A stretch of DNA of 64,000 nucleotides from Streptomyces sp. NBC_00289 (GTDB lineage Bacteria; Actinomycetota; Actinomycetes; Streptomycetales; Streptomycetaceae): assembly GCF_041435115.1 (NCBI RefSeq), contig NZ_CP108046.1:10562180-10626179 (forward strand), in the 5' to 3' direction. The notes under the pieces were generated by a model that was given only the letters and a program-made list of their open reading frames with translations, was not told the origin of the DNA and did not search any database. The number at the start of each line of letters is the position of its first letter. Position 1 is the stretch's first letter. The translations under genes were made by a program, and so were the position numbers. Shown here in pieces: positions 44,171 through 52,959 of this stretch.

Positions 44171-45350
44171 TCACGACCGGCTGCGGCGATGTGCGGCCCA
44201 CTTCCGTTCGAAGTGCGGCACCTTCTTGTCCCGGACGTGGAACGGGGCGGTGACCATCAGTTCCTCCACGGTCGGAAGCTCCGGCCCGCGCTGTTGGACC
44301 CACGCCCGCACCCTCCCGTAGCGCTCGTCGACCTCGACGGGGACGCCGTGCCGCTCCGAGACGCTCTGCAGCCTCCGGCCGAGAGCGGATGCCCGGCCCA
44401 CGTCGACTCGCTCCACCGAGCGCATCGCTCGCCCGCGCCGGGTCGGGTCCGCCTTCGCGACGGGCAGGATCCGGCGCACGTGGTACAGCGCCCACGGGCA
44501 GGCGAGCTCCTCCTTGAAAGCGGCGAGCACGGGCCGGTCGGCGGCCCGGTCAGGGTCGAACTGCTCCAGCAGACTGCGCCGACCGAACAGCCTCGCCTGC
44601 GGGTTGAGGCTGACCGAGGTGTACTCCAGGCGCAGCACTCGTCCGGCGATGTCCGGATGGGCGCGCATCCGGTCCAGGTGCGCATCCATGGCCCCCATCG
44701 ACACCGGGAAACAGCAGAAGCTGCAGTAACTCTTCTCCCACCGCACCCCGAACCGCTCGTACAGGAACGCTTCGCACCGCTCGCGCCCTCACCCCCAGAC
44801 GATCAAGGGGTACACGCCCTGGCGCAGCGGGTTCTTGTTTGCGGCCTCGTCCCGGCGGCTGCGGCTGACCTCGTCGGCGTTGAACCCCATCACTTGCCTG
44901 AACGGCCGTCGCCGATCTCCTGGGCGATCAGCGCGTCGCCGACCTCCCCTTGGCATGCAGGCTGCAGAGCCGGATGCCGCCCTGCTGGGGAACGGTGCCG
45001 CCTGTCTCGTACTCGTCCCACAGCGCCCAGGGCCCGCGCTCGATGATCCGCTCGGGCTGGCGGGAGTCGTCCATGACCGCGATCTCCAACGAGCGGCTGG
45101 CCCGGGAGACTTGAACGAGCCGGACCCGGTGCTCGCGCAGGAGCGGCAGCACGTACTGAGCGGCGTGGGCGCGGGTGGCCGGCCACTCGTCCCCGGTGAG
45201 TTCGTGGAGCACCATGGTGCGGGCCAGATCGACTCCGTGGGCGGACGGGTCCTCCAGCATCTTCACCAGGTACGCGGTGCTGTCGACGCCCAGGCCCCAG
45301 TTGATGACCAGCTCGACATCGGCGCTGCCGGTGCGGGGTGCGGCGGTCAT
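44171..45350 (-). pseudogene. PP-loop (PAPS reductase-like) protein with two frameshifts and a stop
   Basis: ATG at 45350 overlaps the Mom stop. It reads VELVINWGLGVDSTAYLVKM (PP-loop variant GLGVDS), MVLHELTGDEWPAT, and GGIRLCSLHAKG. Sense then moves frame at a G-run (44946-44949), again near 44910, and meets an in-frame TGA at 44791-44789 where TGG (Trp) would fit. It resumes as RWEKSYCSFCCFPVSMGAMD and continues to 44171. The intact protein would be about 390 residues, a second member of the PAPS-reductase-like family. The cluster of lesions suggests real decay, although the two indels could be assembly errors. Confidence 0.7.
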
Positions 45351-46222
45351 GCGGCCGCACCCACTTGATCGGCCTTCGGGTACGGGTAGGAGGTGGCGGT
45401 GAGCCGGCGGCCGGTGCGCGGCCCGATGTAGGCCGCGTACTTGTGGTTGCCCCCGTGGGCTACGACCCGCGCGCCGACAGCCTGCCGGGCCTCCTCCAGC
45501 CACCCCCGGCCGGGCTCGCCCTCGTCACGGGGGCGAGCGCCGAGGGCGACCAGGCGCCGCTCGACACCGCCGCGGCCGCGCTCGCCGTTGCGGACCTTGG
45601 ACATCGCGCGGTCGTGGAGGACCGAGCCGTCGGGCAGCATGGTCAGGCGCCGCGGACGTGTCTTGCCCAGGTAGTCCATCCCCTTGGCCTGGTAGATCGT
45701 TCCGTAGTGGCCGGGAAAGATCGTCTCGGGGCCGTGGGCGGTGAGGCGCGTCCTGGGCTCGGAGTCGCTGTGCGCGACGACGCCACGCACTCCGCGGGCG
45801 GCCGCCAGGCGGAAGGCGCACGCCTGCGCCCACGTCTCCGCGTTCGCCGGGATCTCGTCGAGCAGCACCAGCCGGTTCAGCTCCAGGCTCTCCTCGTACG
45901 GGGTGAGCCGGCCGAACACCGAAGTGAGCACGGCGACCTGGGTCGGGATGCCCAGGGTGAGTACCCCCACCAGGCTGGTTTCCGGGGGCGCGGCGGTGTC
46001 GATGAGGCCGTAGGCGAAGCGGACGGCGGGCCACGAGCCGCTGTAGTGGTGGGCGCGTACGAAGGCCTTCGCCGTGTGGACCAGCTCGTTCGGCATCTCG
46101 CGGACGCGGTAGCGAGCGGGATCGAACCCGCCCTCGCTGGTCGGCCTCCAGCTGTGCCGGCGATGCTTCCACCGCTGGCAGACGGCGCCGAGATCGAGCG
46201 GGGGTTGCTCGTAAGCAGACAT
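45347..46222 (-). CDS. mom: Mom-family DNA adenine modification protein
   Basis: The 291-residue protein has a GNAT-like fold typical of Mu Mom: AFVRAHHYSGSWPAVRFAYG (HHYSGS at ~58-63), VGVLTLGIPTQVAVLTSVFG, LELNRLVLLDEIPANAETWA, GVRGVVAHSDSEPRTR, FPGHYGTIYQAKG and HKYAAYIG. In Mu, Mom converts adenine to N6-methylcarbamoyladenine, protecting DNA from many nucleases. ATG 46222 has AGGGGA upstream; codons before it overlap the leader hairpin and are not used. It heads a pair with the broken PP-loop gene and follows a 13-bp-stem CGGCAA hairpin. Confidence 0.85.
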   Translation of the reverse strand: MSAYEQPPLDLGAVCQRWKHRRHSWRPTSEGGFDPARYRVREMPNELVHTAKAFVRAHHYSGSWPAVRFAYGLIDTAAPPETSLVGVLTLGIPTQVAVLTSVFGRLTPYEESLELNRLVLLDEIPANAETWAQACAFRLAAARGVRGVVAHSDSEPRTRLTAHGPETIFPGHYGTIYQAKGMDYLGKTRPRRLTMLPDGSVLHDRAMSKVRNGERGRGGVERRLVALGARPRDEGEPGRGWLEEARQAVGARVVAHGGNHKYAAYIGPRTGRRLTATSYPYPKADQVGAAA

Positions 46223-46260
46223 CAGGGTGTTCCCCTCAGGTCGGTGAGTTGGTGAAGGAG

Positions 46261-46292
46261 GCCGGTCCCGGGGTTGCCGCCCCGGGACCGGC
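46261..46292 (-). promoter_or_regulatory. CGGCAA-loop leader hairpin, copy 4 (mom)
   Basis: A perfect 13-bp stem GCCGGTCCCGGGG / CCCCGGGACCGGC has exact loop CGGCAA in the transcript, 38 nt before mom. It is strong enough to act also as the terminator of the upstream gene. Confidence 0.85.
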
Positions 46293-46307
46293 ACGGCCGG
46301 CGGTGGG

Positions 46308-47292
46308 TCAGGTCGTGGTGGGGAGCATCAGCTGACGGGGGGCGTGCAGCACGTCCAGGACGCGTTCGCGCCAGCGCATCGCCCAGTGCACGCAGTTGGA
46401 GCAGCTCCTGTGCTTGCCCTCGCACTGGGGCAGAGGGTCGTTCCAGCGGGCGTCACGCGACCACGCCAGAGAGTCGGCGGAGGCCAGGTACTCGGCGCAC
46501 GTCTCCAGCGCCTGGGTCTTCAGCCCGAAGCCGTGCAGGCGCAGCCCGGAGGTGGCCACCGTGGCGAGGACGGCCTGAACGTCCTTGACCGACTTGCGGC
46601 GGCACACGGAGCCGACCCCGACCAGCGGATAGTCCGCCAGCCGTACACCGCGCTTGTCGTACAGGTCCAGGCAGGCTTCGTAGTCGGCCGGCCGCCAGCC
46701 CTGGACGGTCGGGATGATGTCGACGCCGGGGTCCTCGGCCATCAGGTCGACGAAGTTGCCCACGGTGCGGTCGATGTGCTCGTGCACGGACAGACCGGTT
46801 TTGGCGATCATGTCGGGCTCGCACATCCAGTCCTGCGGACCGGCCCAGACCAGGCGGCCGATCCCGTCGCGGACCTGGCGCAGCTCGCGGACGTAGGCGT
46901 GCGGGCCGATCGTCCAGCCGCCGTGGTTGTCGAGTTCGGAGAAGGCGCCCGAGTCGTACACCCAGGCCTCGGCGGCGCGCGGCAGCGTGGCACGGCGGGT
47001 CAGGGCGGAGCGCGAGACGCACATGGGAACGGCCCAGGTGGACAGCGACTTGGCGTGGTGTCCGCCGAGCCAGAACATCGGCCCCTCGGGCGGCGAGTCC
47101 CCTGGGTGGAAGCCGAGGCCGTACTCGCAGTGGCAGACGCAGCTGCCCATCGTGCAGAACCCGCAGTCCAGGCACTGTTCGTGGTAGCAGTGCGTAGCGG
47201 ACGGCGGGCGTGCAGGTGCACGTCTCGGGATACGGGGTGTACACCGGCGGGGCCGGCATCGGGCGGGCTGGGGCGGTGAGGACGGCGTTCAC
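46308..47292 (-). pseudogene. TGT/DpdA-like transglycosylase, apparent frame break near N-terminus
   Basis: The start GTG 47292 (VNAVLTAPARPMPAPPVYTP) runs to about 47205, where sense moves frame in a CCC run; the second frame continues HCYHEQCLDCGFCTMGSCVC and GGHHAKSLSTWAVPMCVSR to 46308. The core resembles tRNA-guanine transglycosylase-fold proteins: WVYDSGAFSELDNHG (Asp-containing), DIIPTVQGWRPADYE, PLVGVGSVC, RLHGFGLKTQALE, and a C-terminal zinc site (CEGKHRSCSNCVHW). DpdA relatives insert 7-deazaguanine bases into DNA. If the frame break is an assembly error, this is an intact DNA-modification gene. Confidence 0.62.
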
Positions 47293-47322
47293 GGGGGTGT
47301 CCTTCGAGTTGGTGAGTGGGGG

Positions 47323-47352
47323 GCCGGTCCGGGGTTGCCGCGCCGGACCGGC
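47323..47352 (-). promoter_or_regulatory. CGGCAA-loop leader hairpin, copy 5 (TGT-like gene)
   Basis: In the transcript GCCGGTCCGGCG-CGGCAA-CCCCGGACCGGC forms a 12-bp stem with one C·C mismatch, 30 nt before the gene start. Confidence 0.85.
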
Positions 47353-47401
47353 GGTGGGGCAAAACGGCGAGCGGGCGTGGCTGACGCGGTCGGTGACCGC
47401 G

Positions 47402-48874
47402 TCAGGTGTCCGCGCTGGGCGGGTCGCGGTCCCAGGGACCGAGGACAGCCCGCGGCTCCTTCGCCCCCTGTGCGCGTTCGCGTCGCGCGGCCTGCAGCAG
47501 ATCGAGGATCCGCCGGCCCTTGACCTCCGCCTGGTGGCGCAGATCTGCGGGCATCTGGACGGGGAGCACCACCCGCCGCGACCGCAGATCGACCTCCAGC
47601 GTGACGGTGCGCACCAGGGTGCGGGCCTGCTCCTGGCCGGCGTAGAGGTGCAGCCGCGCCTCGACCCGGTGGTCGACGGGGGTGAGCTGTACGTACTCGT
47701 TGCCCCAGGAGAAGTCCGCGACGTCGGGGGAGAGCCGCACCCGGGCGGGAACGGTCCGTCCGGTGGGCACGTTGCGGTCGTTGAGCGGGGCGGTGGGGTC
47801 CTTCTCCCGGCACGTCACGTGCTCGTGGAAGGGGTACCAGCCGGGCCCGTAGAAGACGGCTCGGGGGTCCAAGGCGTAGGCCCAGTTGCCGAGTTCCAGC
47901 TTCACGCCGTACGCGTAGGCCTCGTCCTTCGGGGCGACCTTGAGGTCCAGGGACGGGACCTCGTGGGGAGGCCGGGCCGGGGCGAAGTCGGGTGGTGGGG
48001 GCAGGTCGGCGGGGAGGAACGTCGTGCGGGTGTTGCCCAACTCGTCCGGGTCGAAGGCGCCGTCGCCCACCACCTTGCGGACCAGACGGGGGACGGCGCG
48101 CTCGCGCGGGGTGACGCGCAGGGCCACGGCCGAGCCGTCGGCGGAGATCAGTGCCTGGAAGCCCCAGTCCGGCTGTGCCGCGCTCAGGTTGTGCTTGACC
48201 TCGCGCAGCGCCCGGGAGATGCGGCGGCCGAGCGGGTCTTCCGGGTCCATGCGGCGGGTTGCGGGCAGGATGAGGGCGGCGTCGGGGTGCCACTGGTCGG
48301 ACAGGACCTGCCACGGTCCGGGCTGCAGCAGCGAGGCGACCTGGCCGGCGAGCTGCTCGGCGTCGGTCAGCTCGCGCAGGACGGCGGCGGTGAGGCGGGC
48401 GGTGGACGGCGCGTCCCACGGGCCGCCCAGGACCAGGCTGAGTCCGCTGCCGGGGCTGCCCAGGGTGACGCTGAGCCGCCTGCCTTCCAGCCAGGCTTCC
48501 GCATGCCCGAACCGGACGAACAGTCCCGGCTCACCGGGCCGTTGGAAGGGGGAGCCGGTGGTGAGCAGGCGGGCAACGGCCTCCAGGGGCGGGCGGGCAT
48601 CGCGGGCGTCGGGCAGGGCCGGGGCGTAGCGGGTGACCGTGTCGAGAATGCGGGAGGTGACGGGCGTCGGGGTGTGGGCGCTGATCCGGGCGGGGCCGGT
48701 GGGCGACGGCGCGGCCAGTGCGGCCTCAAGCTGGCCGTGCCGCTCGCGGGTGCGCAGGGTCAGCCGGTAGCCGCCGGGCAGGTCGGCGCGGGTGCGGTCA
48801 CGGCCGCGCAGGCGGTGTTCGACGATGGTGTCGGAGATCGCGTAGGTCGGAGAGGCGGGCTCGAACTCGTACAT
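47402..48874 (-). CDS. Hypothetical protein (490 aa)
   Basis: ATG at 48874 (MYEFEPASPTYAISDTIVEH). It is a globular, β-rich protein with GYRLTLRTRERHG, PGLFVRFGHAEAWLEGRRLS, YPFHEHVTCREKDP and a positively charged C-terminal helix (KGRRILDLLQAARRERAQG). No recognised domain, membrane segment or catalytic motif. It is transcribed after the 48922-49545 gene and followed by the leader hairpin of the TGT-like gene, consistent with one accessory operon. Confidence 0.65.
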   Translation of the reverse strand: MYEFEPASPTYAISDTIVEHRLRGRDRTRADLPGGYRLTLRTRERHGQLEAALAAPSPTGPARISAHTPTPVTSRILDTVTRYAPALPDARDARPPLEAVARLLTTGSPFQRPGEPGLFVRFGHAEAWLEGRRLSVTLGSPGSGLSLVLGGPWDAPSTARLTAAVLRELTDAEQLAGQVASLLQPGPWQVLSDQWHPDAALILPATRRMDPEDPLGRRISRALREVKHNLSAAQPDWGFQALISADGSAVALRVTPRERAVPRLVRKVVGDGAFDPDELGNTRTTFLPADLPPPPDFAPARPPHEVPSLDLKVAPKDEAYAYGVKLELGNWAYALDPRAVFYGPGWYPFHEHVTCREKDPTAPLNDRNVPTGRTVPARVRLSPDVADFSWGNEYVQLTPVDHRVEARLHLYAGQEQARTLVRTVTLEVDLRSRRVVLPVQMPADLRHQAEVKGRRILDLLQAARRERAQGAKEPRAVLGPWDRDPPSADT

Positions 48875-48921
48875 GGCGCAGGCCTCCAACGGCGGCAGTC
48901 GGCGGGGGTGTGCGGGTGCGG

Positions 48922-49545
48922 TCAGCGGGTGATGCGGGACCGGGCGCGGTCGGCCTGGACGTGGACGGCATCGGCGTGCGCGGCGGCGCGGACCTTGTCG
49001 GCCCACTCGGCGGCGCGCTGGGCCAGTTCGGCAAGGCGAACGAAGGCGGCGTCCTGGTGCTGGCGGGCGCGGTCCATCAGCGCCGCGTGTTCGGCGGTCA
49101 GCTCCTGGGCGGTGTACGCGGCGATCGCTTCCACGCCGTGGCGGCGGGTGACGCGTCCGAAGGGGCAGGCGCCTTCCTCCTGCTCGATGACGGCGAGGTC
49201 GGCGGCGGGCCAGCCGGTGTCCTCGTCGCGCGGGCCGAGCTGGATGTCGAGCACGCACACCGCGTCCGCATCGTGCAGGCCGTCAGCCTGGTAGCGGATG
49301 TGCGGCCGGGGCACGGGACCGGTCTGGCGTTCGGTGTGCGCGCGCCACAGTTCGGGGGAGGGGTCCTCCTCGTCCTGGTGGAGGCGGTGAAGGTAGGAGA
49401 CCAGGGCGGGCAGCTGCCAGGCGGGGGATCCGAACGGCGCGGCCGGCATGGCGAGACCGGCCCGCGCGATCAGACCGGTGTGGTTGCTGACGGCGGCCTG
49501 GGCGACGAACAGAGAGGTGTTGATGCGGAGTTCGGAACGGAGCAT
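48922..49545 (-). CDS. Hypothetical protein (207 aa)
   Basis: ATG at 49545 with GGAAGG upstream. The N-terminal half (MLRSELRINTSLFVAQAAVS ... LVSYLHRLHQDEEDP) and a β-rich middle (AVCVLDIQLGPRDEDTGWPAADLAVIE) precede a long Ala-rich helix (ALMDRARQHQDAAFVRLAEL) likely to form a coiled coil. No family recognised. It sits just downstream of the ParB gene terminator. Confidence 0.6.
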   Translation of the reverse strand: MLRSELRINTSLFVAQAAVSNHTGLIARAGLAMPAAPFGSPAWQLPALVSYLHRLHQDEEDPSPELWRAHTERQTGPVPRPHIRYQADGLHDADAVCVLDIQLGPRDEDTGWPAADLAVIEQEEGACPFGRVTRRHGVEAIAAYTAQELTAEHAALMDRARQHQDAAFVRLAELAQRAAEWADKVRAAAHADAVHVQADRARSRITR

Positions 49546-49591
49546 GGCGAGGCCTTCCGGGCGGGCAGCGCACAGAGAGCGAAGGGGGGGG

Positions 49592-49624
49592 GCCCGGGCC
49601 GGACCTATCAGGTCCGGCCCGGGC
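49592..49624 (-). terminator. Hairpin terminator after the ParB-like gene
   Basis: A perfect 14-bp stem GCCCGGGCCGGACC / GGTCCGGCCCGGGC has loop TATCA, 7 bp beyond the ParB stop. Confidence 0.82.
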
Positions 49625-49630
49625 AGCAGG

Positions 49631-51187
49631 TCAGGACGCGTCCTCGGAGTCCTCGGCGCTCACGCCGTCCGGGTCGTCCGGGGTGTCCTCGTCGGCCTGG
49701 CCGTCGGTGTCGGCCGCGTCCGGCTCGCCCTCCTGGTAGGGCTCGTCCTCGACGATGGCCTGTTCGACGCTGGAGAGCGGGTAGCCGATCTCGGCGAGGA
49801 AGGACAGCCACGTGCGGGCGTCCTCGCGGATGTCCCGCAGCTCGTAGACGGCGGAACGGGCGGTGCTGTCGGTGCGCCAGGTACGGACCTCGCCCATGCG
49901 CTTCTCGAACGTCGCGGCCAGCACCGCGAAGTTCAGCAGGGTGAGCTTGGCGGGGGTCGCCGACTTGGCGCGCTCGGCGGGCTGGTCGTAGCCGGTCAGA
50001 TCCTTGACCAGGTCCCGGCGGCCCGCGTCGCCCACCCACTGAGCCACCGGCTTGGGGCAGGAAAGGAGCTGCTCGGTGATGAAAGCGGCGAGTGGCTTCG
50101 GCGCGGTCTTCCTGCCGACCAGGTCCTTCAGCCACGCCTGGCGGGCCTTCTCGGCGGCGCGGTAGGCCTTGTTGCCCTCCTTGACGTACTCGCGCGACGG
50201 CTCCGACGGCTTGGCCGCACCCGCCGCCTGCGGCTGCTCCTCGGCCTGGTCGCCGTCCGCCTCGGGGGCGTCCTCCTGGGGCGGGTAGTGGCCGAAGCGG
50301 TCCGGGTCGGTGCAGAAGTAGTCCACCTCGCCGGGCTCGCGGGGGTTCTCGGCCCAGGTCGCCACGTGGCCGGGGCAGTCGGCGTGCGCCTCGGCGCTCA
50401 TGGGCTCGCCGTCCGGGCCGTCCAGCTCGCTGAGCGGCTCGGCGGTGGTCGGAAGCGTGTCGCTGTCCTCGGCCAGCCGTACCCCGGCGGCCTGCAGCTG
50501 CGGGCGGACCTGCTCACGGGCGCGCTGCTCGGCGCGGTCGTCGCGCTCCCACTGCACCTGGAACTCGAAGCGGCCCTTGGCGTAGGCGTCCAGCAGCCGG
50601 TTGATGGCGTCGGCGTCGTCGTCGAACTCGCCCAGCACACCCAGCACTTCGAGGTCGAGGTCGTACGTACCGGCTTCGGCGAGTGCCGAACGGGTCCGCT
50701 CGCCGACCGACTTGGCGGTCTTCACCGCCTGGGACACGTCCCTGCGGGAGCGGCCGGTGAGCTCGGCGACCCTGGCCTGCTTCATGCCCGCGCCGACCGC
50801 GCCGAACAGGGCGTCGGCCTGCTCCAGCTCGGTCAGGCCTCGGCGGTAGTCGTCGTCGTTCTCGATGAGCTGGTCGATGAAGTCCTCGCCCGCCTCGCGC
50901 AGGGAGGGGTCGAGCACGTACGCGGGGACCTCGATCGCGTCCTGCTCCGCCTCGGTCTCCTTGGTGGCCCGGGCGGCGAAGTAGCGCCGGTGGCCCATCT
51001 TCAGCTCGTAGGTGTCCTCCCCGAGCGGGAGGACCACGACGGGGACCTTCACGCCGTTGGCCGCGACGGACTTGAGGAACTTCTCGTCCAGGTTGAGGTC
51101 CTGGCGGACGTTGTTCTCGTTGACGCGGATCTGGCCGAGCCGCAGGGTGGCCCGCTGCATCGGTGTGGTGGTTGCGGTGTCGCTCAC
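49631..51187 (-). CDS. ParB-like DNA-binding protein
   Basis: The 518-residue protein has a ParB/Srx-type N-terminal domain (LRLGQIRVNENNVRQDLNLD; VKVPVVVLPLGEDTYELKMGHRRYFAAR), then a KorB/ParB-type HTH (LFGAVGAGMKQARVAELTGRSRRDVSQAVKTAK). A long acidic region follows and ends in a highly acidic tail. It may be a partition protein or one of the ParB-like proteins common in phages and plasmids; no parA lies next to it and no parS-like repeat was seen nearby. GTG 51187 has GGAG 6 nt upstream. A strong TATAAT promoter and a CGGCAA-loop hairpin precede it. Confidence 0.78.
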   Translation of the reverse strand: MSDTATTTPMQRATLRLGQIRVNENNVRQDLNLDEKFLKSVAANGVKVPVVVLPLGEDTYELKMGHRRYFAARATKETEAEQDAIEVPAYVLDPSLREAGEDFIDQLIENDDDYRRGLTELEQADALFGAVGAGMKQARVAELTGRSRRDVSQAVKTAKSVGERTRSALAEAGTYDLDLEVLGVLGEFDDDADAINRLLDAYAKGRFEFQVQWERDDRAEQRAREQVRPQLQAAGVRLAEDSDTLPTTAEPLSELDGPDGEPMSAEAHADCPGHVATWAENPREPGEVDYFCTDPDRFGHYPPQEDAPEADGDQAEEQPQAAGAAKPSEPSREYVKEGNKAYRAAEKARQAWLKDLVGRKTAPKPLAAFITEQLLSCPKPVAQWVGDAGRRDLVKDLTGYDQPAERAKSATPAKLTLLNFAVLAATFEKRMGEVRTWRTDSTARSAVYELRDIREDARTWLSFLAEIGYPLSSVEQAIVEDEPYQEGEPDAADTDGQADEDTPDDPDGVSAEDSEDAS

Positions 51188-51217
51188 GGATTGCTCCTCG
51201 TGCGATCGGTTGGTGTT

Positions 51218-51237
51218 GAGCAAGTTGCCGCTTGCTC
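51218..51237 (-). promoter_or_regulatory. CGGCAA-loop leader hairpin, copy 6 (ParB-like gene)
   Basis: A perfect 7-bp stem GAGCAAG / CTTGCTC has the exact loop CGGCAA in the transcript, 31 nt before the start and 10 nt from the -10 box. Confidence 0.85.
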
Positions 51238-51246
51238 GTGAAATCA

Positions 51247-51274
51247 ATTATACGCCATTTAGGGAATGGGGCAA
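51247..51274 (-). promoter_or_regulatory. Promoter of the ParB-like gene
   Basis: On the minus strand -35 TTGCCC, 16-bp spacer, -10 TATAAT (51252-51247) then TGATTTC. Confidence 0.72.
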
Positions 51275-51280
51275 GGCCTT

Positions 51281-51569
51281 TTATCCCTGGTCGGCTGGGG
51301 TGTGATGCTGGCGGATCTCCTTGGCGATGCCCTTGGCAACCGCCTCGCTGTCCTCGGGGGTGTGGACTTCGCGGAACACGGCGATGGGGCCAAGGGGGTT
51401 GAGGCTTGCCCACAGGCAAAGCTCGCCGCGTTCGTCGACGTGGAGCGCGTACGGTTCCGCTCCCGGGGCGTCCAGGTGGCCGGAGGCTTTTCCAAGGGCC
51501 GGCGGTGGCCGTCCAGTTGCCGCCGAGGATCTCGGCAACGCGGTCGGCGACTGCTGCGGGGGTCGTCAT
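51281..51569 (-). pseudogene. Small hypothetical protein with a +1 frame break in an A-run
   Basis: ATG 51569 gives MTTPAAVADRVAEILGGNWT-ATAGPWK; sense then continues in the +1 frame (ASGHLDAPGAEPYALHVDER ... FREVHTPEDSEAVAKGIAKE) to 51281. Dropping one A from AAAA at about 51492-51495 would restore ~95 residues. It may be a sequencing/assembly indel, a real mutation or +1 frameshifting. No domain known. Confidence 0.5.
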
Positions 51570-51594
51570 CGGGGCTGGTCCTTCAGGGCCGGGC

Positions 51595-51615
51595 CCGGGG
51601 GCGGTGCGCCCCCGG
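51595..51615 (-). terminator. Hairpin terminator
   Basis: A perfect 9-bp stem CCGGGGGCG / CGCCCCCGG has loop GTG, 13 bp beyond the DUF6573 stop. Confidence 0.75.
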
Positions 51616-51628
51616 CCTGGCTAGGTGA

Positions 51629-52867
51629 TCAGTCCTCGTGGGGTTCCATGATGGTGATCACGGGCTCGCCGTGGTCGCCGGGCCCGATCGCGCAGACGAG
51701 TTGGACCGGGCGGGCCTGCCGGGTGCGGCCGTCGCGTGGCACCCGCCGTAGGTCGACGGTGACCTGCCCGCCGCCCCGCCGCCCCGCCGCCCCGCCGCTG
51801 CGCCGGATCGCGTGGCGGGTCATGGTCAGCACGTCCCACAGGCGGCCGCGCTCGTCCTGCGGCACCTGCCGCTCGCTGTCGCCGTCGTTCCAGGCCACGC
51901 AGCCTTCCCATACGGCGCTGGTGAGGGCGACTGGAACCCGGAAGCCGGCCTCCCGGGCCAACTCGGCGTCGGCGGCGACCAGGACGCCGTCTGCCAGGGC
52001 CCGGGCGCGGGTGTAGATGTGGATGTGGATGAACTCGTCCGCGTCGGCCAGGGGGACCGACCGCATGGCGTCGTCGCTGACGTCGGGGTCGTCGGTGACG
52101 GCTGCGTCGTGCAGAACCGCATCGATGCGGGACAGCGCGCTGTCGCTGCTCACCCGCTCTTCTCGCGGTGAGCCGGGGCGGTGCCGGGCGGGCTGCTGCT
52201 CGTGCGGGGAACTGTGGCTGTGGTCGGCCGATGCGGGGCCGGTGGGCGGCTGGGCGGCGTCCTCCTCGGCCACCATCGCCGCGTGTACCTTGAGCACCGT
52301 CCCCAGGGCCGCAACCCTCCCGGTGTCTCCGGCGGTCACGGCCTCGGCCCGCTCCTGCTCGAACGCGTCCCGGATCTGCTCGTGGCTGTAGCCCTGGGCG
52401 AGCTTCACGCGGACGGTCTTTCCCACGAGATCGACCGCCAGGGCGGGCAGATGACGGGGCAGGCGGTCATGGCCCGGCACACCGGATGCCCGCGTGCGCC
52501 GGGCGAGCCTGCGAGCCGCACTGCGGTCCTGCGCGCTGGCCGGTCCGGCGGCCTGGTGCGCGTGCCCAGAGCCGGGCGCGGCGGTGGGAGCCGCGGGAAC
52601 CTCGGCGGCCGGCGCATCGTCCGCCGGGGCGGCGGGGGCCTCGGCGGTCAGTTCGTAGAACCGGTTGGAGTGAACGTGGACCGTCCACTTCTGACCCGGG
52701 GTGTCCTCGGTGAGCCGGGCGCGCGGCGTGGTCTCCCACGCCTCGAATGCGCGCGCCGGGTCGACCGGCAGCATGTTGCCGCTGTCGGAGTCGTAGGCGC
52801 GGCAGGTGCGGGCCGCCGTGCGGATTTCCGCAACGCGCTTGGTCCAGTTCCGGCGGATCGTGGTCAT
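51629..52867 (-). CDS. DUF6573-family protein with N-terminal accessory region
   Basis: In this 412-residue protein the N-terminal ~75 residues (RNWTKRVAEIRTAARTCRAY ... GQKWTVHVHSNRFYEL) form a small domain. A Pro/Ala linker and a helical region follow (QIRDAFEQERAEAVTAGDTG), then a C-terminal DUF6573 domain (ADEFIHIHIYTRARALADGV; VALTSAVWEGCVAWNDGDS; GRLWDVLTMTRHAIRR), common on actinobacterial plasmids and phages, function unknown. ATG 52867 follows GAGGACACCGCG. A CGGCAA-loop hairpin lies 31 nt upstream. Confidence 0.7.
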   Translation of the reverse strand: MTTIRRNWTKRVAEIRTAARTCRAYDSDSGNMLPVDPARAFEAWETTPRARLTEDTPGQKWTVHVHSNRFYELTAEAPAAPADDAPAAEVPAAPTAAPGSGHAHQAAGPASAQDRSAARRLARRTRASGVPGHDRLPRHLPALAVDLVGKTVRVKLAQGYSHEQIRDAFEQERAEAVTAGDTGRVAALGTVLKVHAAMVAEEDAAQPPTGPASADHSHSSPHEQQPARHRPGSPREERVSSDSALSRIDAVLHDAAVTDDPDVSDDAMRSVPLADADEFIHIHIYTRARALADGVLVAADAELAREAGFRVPVALTSAVWEGCVAWNDGDSERQVPQDERGRLWDVLTMTRHAIRRSGGAAGRRGGGQVTVDLRRVPRDGRTRQARPVQLVCAIGPGDHGEPVITIMEPHED

Positions 52868-52898
52868 CGCGGTGTCCTCATGATTTCGAGTGGTGCCA

Positions 52899-52916
52899 GA
52901 TGAGTTGCCGCTCATC
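52899..52916 (-). promoter_or_regulatory. CGGCAA-loop leader hairpin, copy 7 (DUF6573 gene)
   Basis: Perfect 6-bp stem GATGAG / CTCATC, exact loop. A terminator hairpin lies 9 bp upstream in transcription order; no TATWAT box is evident between them. Confidence 0.82.
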
Positions 52917-52925
52917 CGGTAGGGG

Positions 52926-52951
52926 GCCGGGCGCCGTGGTCGGCGCCCGGC
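52926..52951 (-). terminator. Hairpin terminator
   Basis: Perfect 10-bp stem GCCGGGCGCC / GGCGCCCGGC, loop GTGGTC, just after the stop of the 52960-53571 gene. Confidence 0.8.
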
Positions 52952-52959
52952 GGGACGGT

